A stretch of 64,000 nt of DNA from contig JAJCYS010000018.1 in assembly GCA_029262815.1 (NCBI GenBank), positions 28,963-92,962 of the forward strand, written 5' to 3'. Under the pieces are notes generated by a model. That model did no database searches and had not been told where the DNA came from. It worked only from the letters and a program-made list of their open reading frames with translations. This DNA comes from Deltaproteobacteria bacterium. Lineage in GTDB: Bacteria > Bdellovibrionota > JAJCYS01. Positions 20,123 to 29,525 of the stretch are shown here, in pieces. Numbering within the stretch: the stretch's first letter is position 1; the number at the start of each line of letters is the position of its first letter. The position numbers were made by a program, and so were the translations under genes.

Positions 20123-20383
20123 TTATAAATTTTTGTGTGTCCCGTCACAGTACGGTGGTGTTTTGGTATGTTTACACCCACAAAAAGCAATTTTTTTGGG
20201 TTTCTCTACATCAATCCAGACAGGCATAAATAATCCTTCTTTTTTGTGAGAACCATCACAAAAAGGCTGATTTTCAGAGAGTCCACAGGAGCACCAACAG
20301 TATCGCCCTGACTTTAGATCAATAACATACGGTCCTTTTTGTGCAATTTTAGGTTCTTTCATTTCTTCTCTCTTAGAATTCAT
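20123..20383 (-). CDS. CDGSH iron-sulfur domain protein (dual motif)
   Basis: CWCSCGLSENQPFCDGSH and CGCKHTKTPPYCDGTH. Confidence 0.9.
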   Translation of the reverse strand: MNSKREEMKEPKIAQKGPYVIDLKSGRYCWCSCGLSENQPFCDGSHKKEGLFMPVWIDVEKPKKIAFCGCKHTKTPPYCDGTHKNL

Positions 20384-20903
20384 AAGGATAGGCCTGAGCT
20401 GTTTTGGTGTAATACGCTGCTGATGAAATTATTTTTTGATGTTCTTCAACTGACAGTTTACGAATAGATTTTGCGGGTCGCCCAAATGCCAAAGTATGAG
20501 GGTCAATCACTGTATTCTGAGTTACTAAACTACCTGCACCAATGAACGCGCCTTTGCCAATACGCGCGTTGTCCAAGATAATACTGCCCATTCCAATTAA
20601 ACACTCATCTTCGATAGTACATCCATGAATGATACATTGATGGCCAATTGTTACGCGATTGCCGATTGTTGTGGGTGCTGAATCATTAGTGACATGTACC
20701 ACGCTGTTATCCTGAATATTTGTTTCAGAACCAATTTTGATCCAATGCATATCACCCCGAACGGTTGTATTGAACCAGATACTTGTGTGTTTTCCAACCG
20801 TCACATCGCCAATGATAAACGCAGAGGGAAAGACAAATACAGGAGAGTCTAACTGGGGCGTGATTTTATTGAAGGGGAGCAGTGGGGTGTTGTGGTGTGT
20901 CAT
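20373..20903 (-). CDS. gamma-carbonic anhydrase family protein
   Basis: Left-handed beta-helix hexapeptides; VRGDMHWIKIGSETNIQDNSVVHV, TIGHQCIIHGCTI. Confidence 0.9.
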   Translation of the reverse strand: MTHHNTPLLPFNKITPQLDSPVFVFPSAFIIGDVTVGKHTSIWFNTTVRGDMHWIKIGSETNIQDNSVVHVTNDSAPTTIGNRVTIGHQCIIHGCTIEDECLIGMGSIILDNARIGKGAFIGAGSLVTQNTVIDPHTLAFGRPAKSIRKLSVEEHQKIISSAAYYTKTAQAYPYEF

Positions 20904-22272
20904 AGCTGAGGTGTCCTTTTGTGTGAGTATATCCTAACGGTGAAATGGATTCACCAAAAAGGCGGCTTTCGTGATGATTCGTAATTTTAACTTGAATTAG
21001 ATCCTGAACCTGTGTGTCTAAAGGCACAACTGCTTTCACCAGTTTGTATGTATCGGTATGTCCTACGGCGACAAGCGCATCTTCTTCACGTTTGAGGTTT
21101 GTTATTAATATCTCTTGGGTTGTGCCCAATAATGTCATGCTTTTTTTATAAGACAGTTCACGAATGATTTTTTGTAGTTCAAAGAGTCGTGCTTTTTTCT
21201 CAGATAGAGGGACATCGTCTTTCAGTTTTGTGGCTGGCGTATTTGGCCTTTCACTATAGATAAATGAAAAAGCAAAGTCATATTCTACTGAGGTAATCAA
21301 ATCTAGTGTGTCTTGAAAATCTCGGTCCGTTTCGCCTGGAAAACCCACAATAATATCCGTACTGAGCGCTATACGGGGTTGAGCCTCACGGAGCATATCA
21401 ATCCGATCTCGGTATTGTTCATGCTGATGGCCGCGTTTCATCCGTCTCAACACATCGTTGCTACCACTTTGAACCGGTAAATGGAGATAAGGTGAAATTT
21501 CAGGAATATCTCTAAAACAATCTGCAAGGTCTTGGGAGCAGTCCTTGGGATGTGAAGTCATGAATCGAATGCGCTTGAGGTTTGGCACCTGAGCTAAACG
21601 CCACAGTAGTTTAGGGAAATCAAATGCAGTGTCACGACCATACCCGTTCACGTTCTGACCCACAAGCATGATTTCCCTTAGGCCTTGCTCATGAACCAAG
21701 AACTGAACTTCATTTAAAATAGATTGAAGAGGCCGACTTTTTTCAACCCCTCGAGTTAAAGGCACAATGCAATATGTGCATTTATGCTCACAGCCTTTCA
21801 TGATCGATACAAACCCACTGGTTTTTGCTTGATAGGTTCGATGGTCTGGATTAAATAGGACAGCCTCATCTTCAAAGTTGCTTTTGACGACAGGCTTTTG
21901 AGTGCGCTCATGCTCTTTGAGTAAATGGGGCAGTAAGGAAACTTGATCTGGGCCAAAGATAATAGCCACGCCGGGAAGTTCTTTGATAAGTGATTTTCCA
22001 GCGCGTGAAGCCATGCAACCCGCAATTGCAATTTTCACATTCGGTTTCAATGTCTTCATCTTCATGAGTCGGCCAACCATGCTTCGTAATTTATGTTCCG
22101 CTTTCTCACGAATGGAGCAGGTATTTATCACAATTAGGTCAGCAGTACGAACCTCTTGGGTTTCAGAAAATCCCTCAGAGACTAGACTGCTGAGGATAGT
22201 TTCGCTGTCAGATACGTTCATCTGGCAGCCAAAGGTTTTTAAAAATACTTTTTGATCAAGTTGACCCATCAA
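20866..22272 (-). CDS. miaB: tRNA-2-methylthio-N6-dimethylallyladenosine synthase
   Basis: TFGCQMNVSDSE, GCEHKCTYCIVPLTRG radical SAM motif, TDIIVGFPGET, C-terminal TRAM. Confidence 0.93.
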   Translation of the reverse strand: MMGQLDQKVFLKTFGCQMNVSDSETILSSLVSEGFSETQEVRTADLIVINTCSIREKAEHKLRSMVGRLMKMKTLKPNVKIAIAGCMASRAGKSLIKELPGVAIIFGPDQVSLLPHLLKEHERTQKPVVKSNFEDEAVLFNPDHRTYQAKTSGFVSIMKGCEHKCTYCIVPLTRGVEKSRPLQSILNEVQFLVHEQGLREIMLVGQNVNGYGRDTAFDFPKLLWRLAQVPNLKRIRFMTSHPKDCSQDLADCFRDIPEISPYLHLPVQSGSNDVLRRMKRGHQHEQYRDRIDMLREAQPRIALSTDIIVGFPGETDRDFQDTLDLITSVEYDFAFSFIYSERPNTPATKLKDDVPLSEKKARLFELQKIIRELSYKKSMTLLGTTQEILITNLKREEDALVAVGHTDTYKLVKAVVPLDTQVQDLIQVKITNHHESRLFGESISPLGYTHTKGHLSYDTPQHPTAPLQ

Positions 22273-23316
22273 TTACCGCATGCTGTCATTAATGGACTGA
22301 AGGACTTCTTGTGAAGGTCTAAGTTCAGACTCACTTAAGTGACATAGCGGTGTATCAACCAGGTTAGAGAGGGTTGCAAAGTCCTCATTGCGATGGGGCG
22401 CATAGACGAGACCTGTCACAATTTTATTTTCATCTTTGGCACGCTCAAGCGTACTGAGGGCTTGAGCTTTTCGGCTAGGGTCGTAACTTTCCTTTATTTT
22501 GGTCAATAATACTTTTGATCCATCATGCAAGGTCACCGTATGTGAAGTCCCTTCGGGATGTTCAATCTCGATAGGGTCATATGACGGAATGAAATCTGCT
22601 TGTGCGATGGGGTCATAATGATCACGAATATAGTTATAGCTTTTGGTACTGCCTTCATGGTCATTAAAAGTGACACATGGGCTTAGTACATCGATTAGTG
22701 CGGTGCCTTGATGGCTGTGTGCGGCTTTCAGTAGTGTGATGAGTTGTTTTCGATCTCCTGCAAATCCACGTGCCACAAAGCTACAATCGAGCTGAATCGC
22801 AAGCTCACATAAGTCAACTGGGGGTAAATTGTTGGGTTGTCCACCTTTAAGTTTGGACCCTACGTCCGCAGTGGCAGAGAATTGACCTTTGGTCAGGCCG
22901 TAGGTCCCGTTGTTTTCAACTATATAAGTCATATTGATATTACGGCGTAAGAGATGAACGAACTGACCCATCCCAATACTAGCGGAGTCACCATCTCCAC
23001 TGACGCCTAAAATATGTAAGTCTTTATTCACAAGGCCAGCTCCGGTAGCAACGGATGGCATCCGACCATGTACGGAATTAAATCCATGAGATTTTCTTAA
23101 AAAATAAGCCGGTGTTTTGCTTGAACAGCCAATACCACTGATTTTGGCAACCTGATAAGGGTTGACGCCCATGTCCCAATACGCTTGAACAATAGCTGCT
23201 GTGATGGAATCGTGGCCGCAACCCAAACATAAAGTAGAAGCAGCACCGCTATAACATCCCTTGTCTAAGCCGATTCTGTTCTCTTTGCCTTTTTTTACGG
23301 GCGTGGGCTCACTCAT
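22273..23316 (-). CDS. 2-oxoacid:ferredoxin oxidoreductase, beta subunit
   Basis: TPP-binding ILGVSGDGDSASIGMGQFVHLLRRN; start set at MSEPTPVKKG, overlapping stop of alpha subunit. Confidence 0.9.
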   Translation of the reverse strand: MSEPTPVKKGKENRIGLDKGCYSGAASTLCLGCGHDSITAAIVQAYWDMGVNPYQVAKISGIGCSSKTPAYFLRKSHGFNSVHGRMPSVATGAGLVNKDLHILGVSGDGDSASIGMGQFVHLLRRNINMTYIVENNGTYGLTKGQFSATADVGSKLKGGQPNNLPPVDLCELAIQLDCSFVARGFAGDRKQLITLLKAAHSHQGTALIDVLSPCVTFNDHEGSTKSYNYIRDHYDPIAQADFIPSYDPIEIEHPEGTSHTVTLHDGSKVLLTKIKESYDPSRKAQALSTLERAKDENKIVTGLVYAPHRNEDFATLSNLVDTPLCHLSESELRPSQEVLQSINDSMR

Positions 23317-25165
23317 AAGTCGTCGTCTCCTTGGGTTCAGGCTTAAACTGCTCGAACTCATATGCAGATGGATCACGTTTTAAATCTTTTAATATTTGAC
23401 GGGTAATTGCATTTGCGGGTAACGGAAGCCCTAAATTGTAAGTAATACTGATGAGTCGATCCCAAGCTTGCGGGAATCGGTTTCTGATGAGCTGCAAAAG
23501 TTGCCCATCTCTGTTTTGATCTATGACAAAGACATGGTCACAATCAAATAGAAATTGCTCGATTTCTTCGCCAAAGGGGAAAGCCAAAGGCCGGCATAAT
23601 TTTGTTTGTACGCCCTCTGCAGCCAATTGATCCGCAGCTTCCTCGACGGCAAAGTGTGAGCTTCCCACGCCTAAAATACCAATGACAGCCTTAGGGTCGC
23701 CCGAGATGATTGGTTTAGCGATATTTTGTTCGATGGTTTTGAATTTCTTGACAAGCCGTTTAGTGACGCGATCGTAAATAACGGATGATTCAGAATAGGC
23801 AGCTGTTTCCGTATGGCCGGATCCACGCGTGAAATACGCCGCTCCATCGGCTTGGGTGTTGGGGAGTGTGCGATAAGGAATACCATCTCCATCGATGTCT
23901 TCATATCTAGCAAAAGAATTGCCGTTTTTTTCAATATCTTCTTTGCTTAGCACTTTGCCTCGATCAAATCCTTTTTGAGGGTAGGGTAGATCGTCACTGA
24001 TCCAATAGTTCATGCCGATATCTAAATCGGTCATGACAAAAATTGGAGTTTGAAATCGTTCTGCATAATTGAAAGCCTCTTGCATGAGTTCAAAGCATTC
24101 GATAGGCGTCGCAGGAAAGAGCATGACGTGATTGGTATCACCGTGACCTAGAGTTGAGACAAAAAGCAAATCACCTTGTTGGGTTCGGGTAGGTAGGCCT
24201 GTACTTGGACCCACGCGTTGCACGTTAACAAACACGCCTGGGATTTCAGCGAAGTAGCCGTAACCGATAAATTCCGTCATCAGGGAAATGCCGGGGCCAG
24301 AGGTACAGGTCATGGCGCGTGCGCCAGCCCATCCTGCGCCAAGGGTCATCCCGGCCGCAGCTAATTCGTCTTCAGCTTGCACAATGGCGTATTTGGCTTT
24401 CCCATCGGGTGTGTTGTGATGGGTTTTGAGTTGTTTTTCGACAGCTTCAGCAACAGAGCTGGACGGGGTAATGGGATACCAAGCCAAAAAAGTACACCCA
24501 CCAAAGGCTGCGCCGAGTCCGGAGGCATCGTTTCCTTCGATGGTAATTTTGTTTTTGGGCGGTGTGAGTAGTTCAAATTGGTAAGGATCCGTTTTTTTAA
24601 TATGCTCTTTGACGTAGTTGGCACCAGTTTGGATGATGTTTAGGTTGAGTTCAACCACGCTTTCTTTGGCTTTGAATATATCTTTGACTACGGCTTCGAG
24701 CGTGTTCGTGTCGAGGTTAAATAATTCTGCAATGGCGCCGACATAAATCATGTTGGCGAGCAAAGGTCTGAGTTTGGGTTTCGGAACACTTTCTTTGGTG
24801 AGTGAGGTGACTGGAATGGGATAAAGGGTGAGGTCAGGCCTTCCTTTGATAAGCGTTTCATCCATGGCATCTGAGTTGTAGACCACCACGCCGTTTTCAG
24901 GTGCAGAAGCGATATCTTTATCCAACGTGTTTGGATTCATCCACACGGCTACTTCGGAAGACTCTTTCATGGCTTGGTAGCCTTGAGGTGAGACTCGAAT
25001 CTGGAACCAGGTGGGTAATCCTTTGATATTCGATGGGAAGAGGTTTTTCGGAGAAGCTCCGATACCCATTCGGAATAAAGTTTTATATATAATGGTGTTG
25101 GCAGACATACTACCAGTGCCATTAACCGTAGCAATACGTACAGAAAAGTCGTTTGTTTTCATCAC
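23309..25165 (-). CDS. 2-oxoacid:acceptor oxidoreductase, fused gamma-alpha subunit
   Basis: N-terminal gamma-type domain followed by alpha (GCTFLAWYPITPSSSVAEAVE; GPSTGLPTRTQQGDL). Confidence 0.9.
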   Translation of the reverse strand: MMKTNDFSVRIATVNGTGSMSANTIIYKTLFRMGIGASPKNLFPSNIKGLPTWFQIRVSPQGYQAMKESSEVAVWMNPNTLDKDIASAPENGVVVYNSDAMDETLIKGRPDLTLYPIPVTSLTKESVPKPKLRPLLANMIYVGAIAELFNLDTNTLEAVVKDIFKAKESVVELNLNIIQTGANYVKEHIKKTDPYQFELLTPPKNKITIEGNDASGLGAAFGGCTFLAWYPITPSSSVAEAVEKQLKTHHNTPDGKAKYAIVQAEDELAAAGMTLGAGWAGARAMTCTSGPGISLMTEFIGYGYFAEIPGVFVNVQRVGPSTGLPTRTQQGDLLFVSTLGHGDTNHVMLFPATPIECFELMQEAFNYAERFQTPIFVMTDLDIGMNYWISDDLPYPQKGFDRGKVLSKEDIEKNGNSFARYEDIDGDGIPYRTLPNTQADGAAYFTRGSGHTETAAYSESSVIYDRVTKRLVKKFKTIEQNIAKPIISGDPKAVIGILGVGSSHFAVEEAADQLAAEGVQTKLCRPLAFPFGEEIEQFLFDCDHVFVIDQNRDGQLLQLIRNRFPQAWDRLISITYNLGLPLPANAITRQILKDLKRDPSAYEFEQFKPEPKETTTYE

Positions 25166-25213
25166 GTTTAACGATACCTCAAAAAATTAGTATGGCAAAA
25201 GTTTTTGTGGGCA

Positions 25214-26602
25214 TTATACCTTAGGTCCTAGCATTTGGTCAGCCCTGACCCACTCATTAAATTGAGATTCCGTGAGATGGCCCAAACTCAAGGCGGCCTC
25301 CTTTAGAGTGGTGTTTTCTTTGTGGGCCTTTTTAGCAATTTCAGCAGCCTTGTCGTACCCAATATGGGGATTTAGGGCTGTAATGAGCATCAGGCTCTTT
25401 TCTACGTATTCAGCGATTTGGCTAGTGTTTGCTGTAAGGCCTTTTAGACAATGGTGATCGAATGAGCGGCAGCCGTCCCCTAATAGGGTGACAGAGTGGA
25501 GTAGGTTGTAGATAATCACGGGTTTGAAGACATTTAGTTCAAAATGGCCTTGACTGGCAGCCATGCTAATTGTCATATCATTGCCTAGCACTTGGGTACA
25601 GAGCATGGTGAGTGCTTCGCATTGTGTGGGGTTGACCTTGCCTGGCATGATTGAGCTGCCAGGCTCATTGGCGGGGAGAGACAGTTCATTGAGACCACAT
25701 CGGGGACCCGATCCCATCCAGCGGATGTCGTTGGCAAGCTTCATTAATGCTATAGCTAGGGTTTTGAGGGCTGCTGACATGTGTACGAGAGGTTCATGGG
25801 CAGCGAGTGCTTCAAAGGTATTTTCAGCGGGTTTAAAGGGCATATTTGTGATGGTGGCGATGTGGGCGATGGCTTTTTTGGGAAATTCGGGATGGGTATT
25901 CAGACCCGTGCCGACGGCGGTACCGCCCAAGGCAAGTTCGTGGAGTTCAGGTAGGGTAGATTCGATTCGATGTAAGGCTTGTTTAATTTGTCGGGCGTAC
26001 CCTGAGAATTCTTGGCCCAAGGTTAAGGGGACTGCGTCCATCAAATGGGTTCGGCCAATCTTAATGATTCCTTTAAAAGCCTTCACCTTTTCTTGAAGGT
26101 TAAGGAGTAGGGATTGGGCATTGGGGATTAGATGTTCATGGATGGATGTAGCCGCAGCAATATGCATGGCCGTGGGGAATGTGTCGTTTGAGGATTGGGC
26201 TTTGTTTACATCATCATTGGGATGGACAGGGGTTTTTGAGCCTAATTCGCCTCCGGCGATTTCAATCGCACGGTTGGCAATGACTTCGTTAACATTCATA
26301 TTCGATTGTGTGCCTGAACCCGTTTGCCAGACCACGAGTGGGAAATGGTCGTCAAGTTTGCCTTGAATGACTTCATCCGCGGCTTGATCGATTAAATGTG
26401 CTTTGTCGTTGGAGATGAGCTTGAGCTCGGCGTTAGCTTTGGCTGCGCCTTTTTTCAAGATGCCAAAAGCACGGATGACTTCAGAAGGCATTATATTCTG
26501 GCTAATCTTGAAGTTGTTTCGTGAGCGCTCTGTTTGGGCGCCCCAGTAACGGTCTTTGGGGACTTCGATTTCACCGAGGGTATCCCGTTCAATACGGTAC
26601 AT
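25214..26602 (-). CDS. fumC: class II fumarate hydratase
   Basis: [57 protein letters not shown]. Confidence 0.95.
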   Translation of the reverse strand: MYRIERDTLGEIEVPKDRYWGAQTERSRNNFKISQNIMPSEVIRAFGILKKGAAKANAELKLISNDKAHLIDQAADEVIQGKLDDHFPLVVWQTGSGTQSNMNVNEVIANRAIEIAGGELGSKTPVHPNDDVNKAQSSNDTFPTAMHIAAATSIHEHLIPNAQSLLLNLQEKVKAFKGIIKIGRTHLMDAVPLTLGQEFSGYARQIKQALHRIESTLPELHELALGGTAVGTGLNTHPEFPKKAIAHIATITNMPFKPAENTFEALAAHEPLVHMSAALKTLAIALMKLANDIRWMGSGPRCGLNELSLPANEPGSSIMPGKVNPTQCEALTMLCTQVLGNDMTISMAASQGHFELNVFKPVIIYNLLHSVTLLGDGCRSFDHHCLKGLTANTSQIAEYVEKSLMLITALNPHIGYDKAAEIAKKAHKENTTLKEAALSLGHLTESQFNEWVRADQMLGPKV

Positions 26603-26662
26603 GATGACTCCTTCTATGGTTGGTGCCCCATTTTATCGTTTTATGTGCTTTTCGTCACGAGG

Positions 26663-27955
26663 TCATTTATAGGGAATCTCGTTCGTGATATTAAACATTC
26701 TGATGATCTCTTCTGGGCTTACGCGGTATGGCGTGCCAAACCCTTCATAGAATCCGTATCGTGCAATTAATGGTGGTATGAGGCCGGAGAACATCAGCCG
26801 TTGACCTGTTTCAGTGTTTGCCAAATAGTAATCAATGCCAGATTCGAGTTCGTCACCAAAAGGAGAGCTTTGTTTTCCGCCGTATAGGACATGGTCCAAG
26901 CGAAAGAGTGTGTCATTGTAATAAAACCCAGCCCGAGGGGGTGAGCTATACGATGTTCTGAATAGATTTTTTGTTGCGGCAGCTTGGATGACAAGTAACG
27001 GGTATGCAACATGTAGGTGGGTGAGTCCATGATTGTTTAACACGGTTGTATTGTCACGAACCAAGAGGTCAATAAGCCCTTCGTCTTTTCCCAAAAATCC
27101 ATCTTCCGACTTTACAAATTCATCGATTGACCCTCGTCCGGGGCGCATGCGAGTTTCTAAGTCTGATATAGAGATGCCGTTAATGGTTTGTAACACACGT
27201 ATTGAGCCGTTTGTATTTGATCCATATAAATGAAAGCTAGAATCAACATCTTGAGTTCGTTGAAACCCATATGCCTTTTTAAGCGAAGGCTCAATCGCGG
27301 AAAGGTCATCTTCCAAAGCATAAGAAACTGGGTTGCCTAAATAGGCGATTTTGGTTTTCTTTTCTTTGCGAGTTGTGATGGGTTCTTTCGTGAGTGAGTC
27401 GATTAAAAGCTGGCCTCGTTCTTTGGCTTCATAAGCAAGATTTGATTGACTTGGGGTGAAGGCTTTGTAGAGTTTTATATGGTCCTGTTTGTCGACAATG
27501 GCAAGTATTTCAAATCCGCCGTGAAATAAAAAAAAGATTTGTTCAAGAAAGGGGTGTCGTATAAAGCCCACATTTTCTAATTTGTCGGATAGCGTTTCAC
27601 CTCTGAGTTTTTGTCCTTTGTCTTCTCGAGAAAATGTAAATTTGAACGTCTCGAAGTATTCATTATGCGCCGTGATAGAGCGAATAGCGTGTTTGTAGTA
27701 GAAGTCGTTATCCAATGAAACGTAAACTTCGGTTTTTCCGTCAATTTGGGTGACTGCAAAATGGCCACGTTCGACAACAGGGAGGGTGTCTACTTGTTTT
27801 AATCCATGTTTTTCTGCAGCATTTGGCATTAAAAAGCTCGAGTGTGCTGTTCGTAGCAGTTTAACAAGGCGTTTATCGGTTTCACAGGCGCGGCTACTGT
27901 TTAGCGTGCAGCTCACGTACAGCACTAAGAAGCACAGTCTAAATTTGATATTCAC
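26663..27955 (-). CDS. hypothetical exported protein
   Basis: Long ORF; GTG start near 27955 gives MNIKFRLCFLVLYVSCTLNSSRAC signal peptide. Confidence 0.55.
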   Translation of the reverse strand: MNIKFRLCFLVLYVSCTLNSSRACETDKRLVKLLRTAHSSFLMPNAAEKHGLKQVDTLPVVERGHFAVTQIDGKTEVYVSLDNDFYYKHAIRSITAHNEYFETFKFTFSREDKGQKLRGETLSDKLENVGFIRHPFLEQIFFLFHGGFEILAIVDKQDHIKLYKAFTPSQSNLAYEAKERGQLLIDSLTKEPITTRKEKKTKIAYLGNPVSYALEDDLSAIEPSLKKAYGFQRTQDVDSSFHLYGSNTNGSIRVLQTINGISISDLETRMRPGRGSIDEFVKSEDGFLGKDEGLIDLLVRDNTTVLNNHGLTHLHVAYPLLVIQAAATKNLFRTSYSSPPRAGFYYNDTLFRLDHVLYGGKQSSPFGDELESGIDYYLANTETGQRLMFSGLIPPLIARYGFYEGFGTPYRVSPEEIIRMFNITNEIPYK

Positions 27956-28005
27956 GTATTGCCCCCTATTTTTAGACTCTGAGTATACCCCAATCGCCAT
28001 TGGTA

Positions 28006-28071
28006 CCCCAAAAGGTCATCGTGAACTTCTTGGCCAAAAATGGCCAAGAAGTTCACGATGACCTTTTGGGG
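28006..28071. repeat. 31-bp perfect inverted repeat with 4-nt spacer
   Basis: ccccaaaaggtcatcgtgaacttcttggcca-aaaa-tggccaagaagttcacgatgaccttttgggg. Confidence 0.97.
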
Positions 28072-28089
28072 AATTATTGGGCCACAGAC

Positions 28090-28124
28090 ACTTATATAAT
28101 CAAATAACTTTATAAGTGATAATA
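28090..28124. promoter_or_regulatory. operator-like repeat copy 1 upstream of fic gene
   Basis: acttatataatcaaataactttataagtgataata; internal dyad cttata/tataag. Confidence 0.6.
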
Positions 28125-28161
28125 TAGAGGTTGCTTACATTCACTATGTCGGGTAATATGT

Positions 28162-28196
28162 ATTTATATAATCAAATAACTATATAAGTGAGAATA
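28162..28196. promoter_or_regulatory. operator-like repeat copy 2 upstream of fic gene
   Basis: atttatataatcaaataactatataagtgagaata; near-identical to copy 1, 72 bp downstream. Confidence 0.6.
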
Positions 28197-28208
28197 AGGA
28201 CGTGCGCT

Positions 28209-29366
28209 ATGATCAAAAGAAATACAGGTTTTTTTGTTAAATCTGTCACCCAGGGTGAAACTGTACAGGCATTTGTGCCTAAAACTCTACCCCCAGATCC
28301 AACCCTTAATTTGGAGCCTTTGTATCCTTTAATGGATGAGGCGAATCAAGCTTTAGGCCAATTAGAAGGTATTAGCATGCGCCTTCCTAATATTTATCTG
28401 TTTTTATACATGTATATCAGAAAGGAAGCATTGCTCTCCTCTCAGATAGAAGGTACGCAATCATCTCTCTCAGAATTATTACTACATGAGTCATCAGAGT
28501 CACCTGGTGTGCCCCTAAGTGAAATTGAGGAAGTATTGAATTATGTGACCGCCATGAATTTAGGGTTGCAACGCTTAGAAGAAATTCCTTTGTCACTGAG
28601 GCTTATTAAAGAAATTCATCACAACTTGCTGTCAATGGGCCGTGGTAAACATAAGCAACCTGGAGAATTCAGAACATCTCAAAACTGGATAGGCGGAACA
28701 AGACCGGGCAACGCATTATTTGTGCCACCGCCACCGAATGAAGTATTGAATTGCATGGGCGACTTAGAGCTCTTTATTCATAACAGGGATATTAACTTGC
28801 CTATACTCATCAAAGTTGCCTTGGTACATGTACAGTTTGAAACAATTCATCCGTTTCTTGATGGAAATGGTCGGATTGGGCGATTACTGATAACCTTAAT
28901 GCTTTGTGCTGAAAAGAAATTGCAAAACCCACTTTTGTACTTGAGTCTTTATTTTAAGACTAACAGACAAACCTATTACAAACTGTTGAATGAAGTTAGA
29001 GAAGAAGGGACCTGGGAGAATTGGATTGAATTTTTTTTGATCGGTGTGAGAGATACCTCTAATCAGGCAATCAAAACCTCTTTGAAGATCCTGGATTTGT
29101 TTGAAGAGGATGTAAAAAAAATAAATACGCTCGGACGAGCAGCCCATTCGGTGCATAAGCTCCATAAATGCATGGAAAATTATCCTGTTACAACAATACA
29201 TCACCTGGTTGCCAAAACGGATATGCCATACCCTACAGTCAACCGATCTATGCGACATTTGATACGTTTAGATATAGTCAGAGAAACGACGGGACACAGT
29301 CGAAACAGAGTATTTGAGTACCAAAAATATCTTTCGGTGTTGTCCCAGGGAACGGATCCTTTGTAA
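28209..29366 (+). CDS. Fic-domain protein with C-terminal winged-helix region
   Basis: Fic motif HPFLDGNGRIGR; N-terminal (S/T)xxxE(G/N) inhibitory motif SSQIEG; C-terminal wHTH-like TTIHHLVAKTDMPYPTVNRSMRHLIRLDIV; ATG at 28209. Confidence 0.9.
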   Translation: MIKRNTGFFVKSVTQGETVQAFVPKTLPPDPTLNLEPLYPLMDEANQALGQLEGISMRLPNIYLFLYMYIRKEALLSSQIEGTQSSLSELLLHESSESPGVPLSEIEEVLNYVTAMNLGLQRLEEIPLSLRLIKEIHHNLLSMGRGKHKQPGEFRTSQNWIGGTRPGNALFVPPPPNEVLNCMGDLELFIHNRDINLPILIKVALVHVQFETIHPFLDGNGRIGRLLITLMLCAEKKLQNPLLYLSLYFKTNRQTYYKLLNEVREEGTWENWIEFFLIGVRDTSNQAIKTSLKILDLFEEDVKKINTLGRAAHSVHKLHKCMENYPVTTIHHLVAKTDMPYPTVNRSMRHLIRLDIVRETTGHSRNRVFEYQKYLSVLSQGTDPL

Positions 29367-29525
29367 ATATTTTTTTACAAAAATAAACAAAAGCTATTTT
29401 TAACACGTGTAAGTTGCAGTGTAATTAAGTTTTCAAACATAAATAAGAGTAATTTAAATACGTTTTTTGAAGAGTTATCGAATACTCACTAACGGCGATG
29501 CCGAATTTAATAAAGTTGATTGAAT

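Noticed and set aside
25563-26096. 177-aa plus-strand ORF
   Set aside because: Antisense to fumC; shadow ORF.
28089-28200. Possible CRISPR mini-array
   Set aside because: Only two copies, repeat contains an operator-like dyad, no cas genes; better explained as operators.
29367-29525. Possible tRNA or att-like site in the gap after fic
   Set aside because: No T-loop or anticodon-arm pattern; just AT-rich intergenic sequence.
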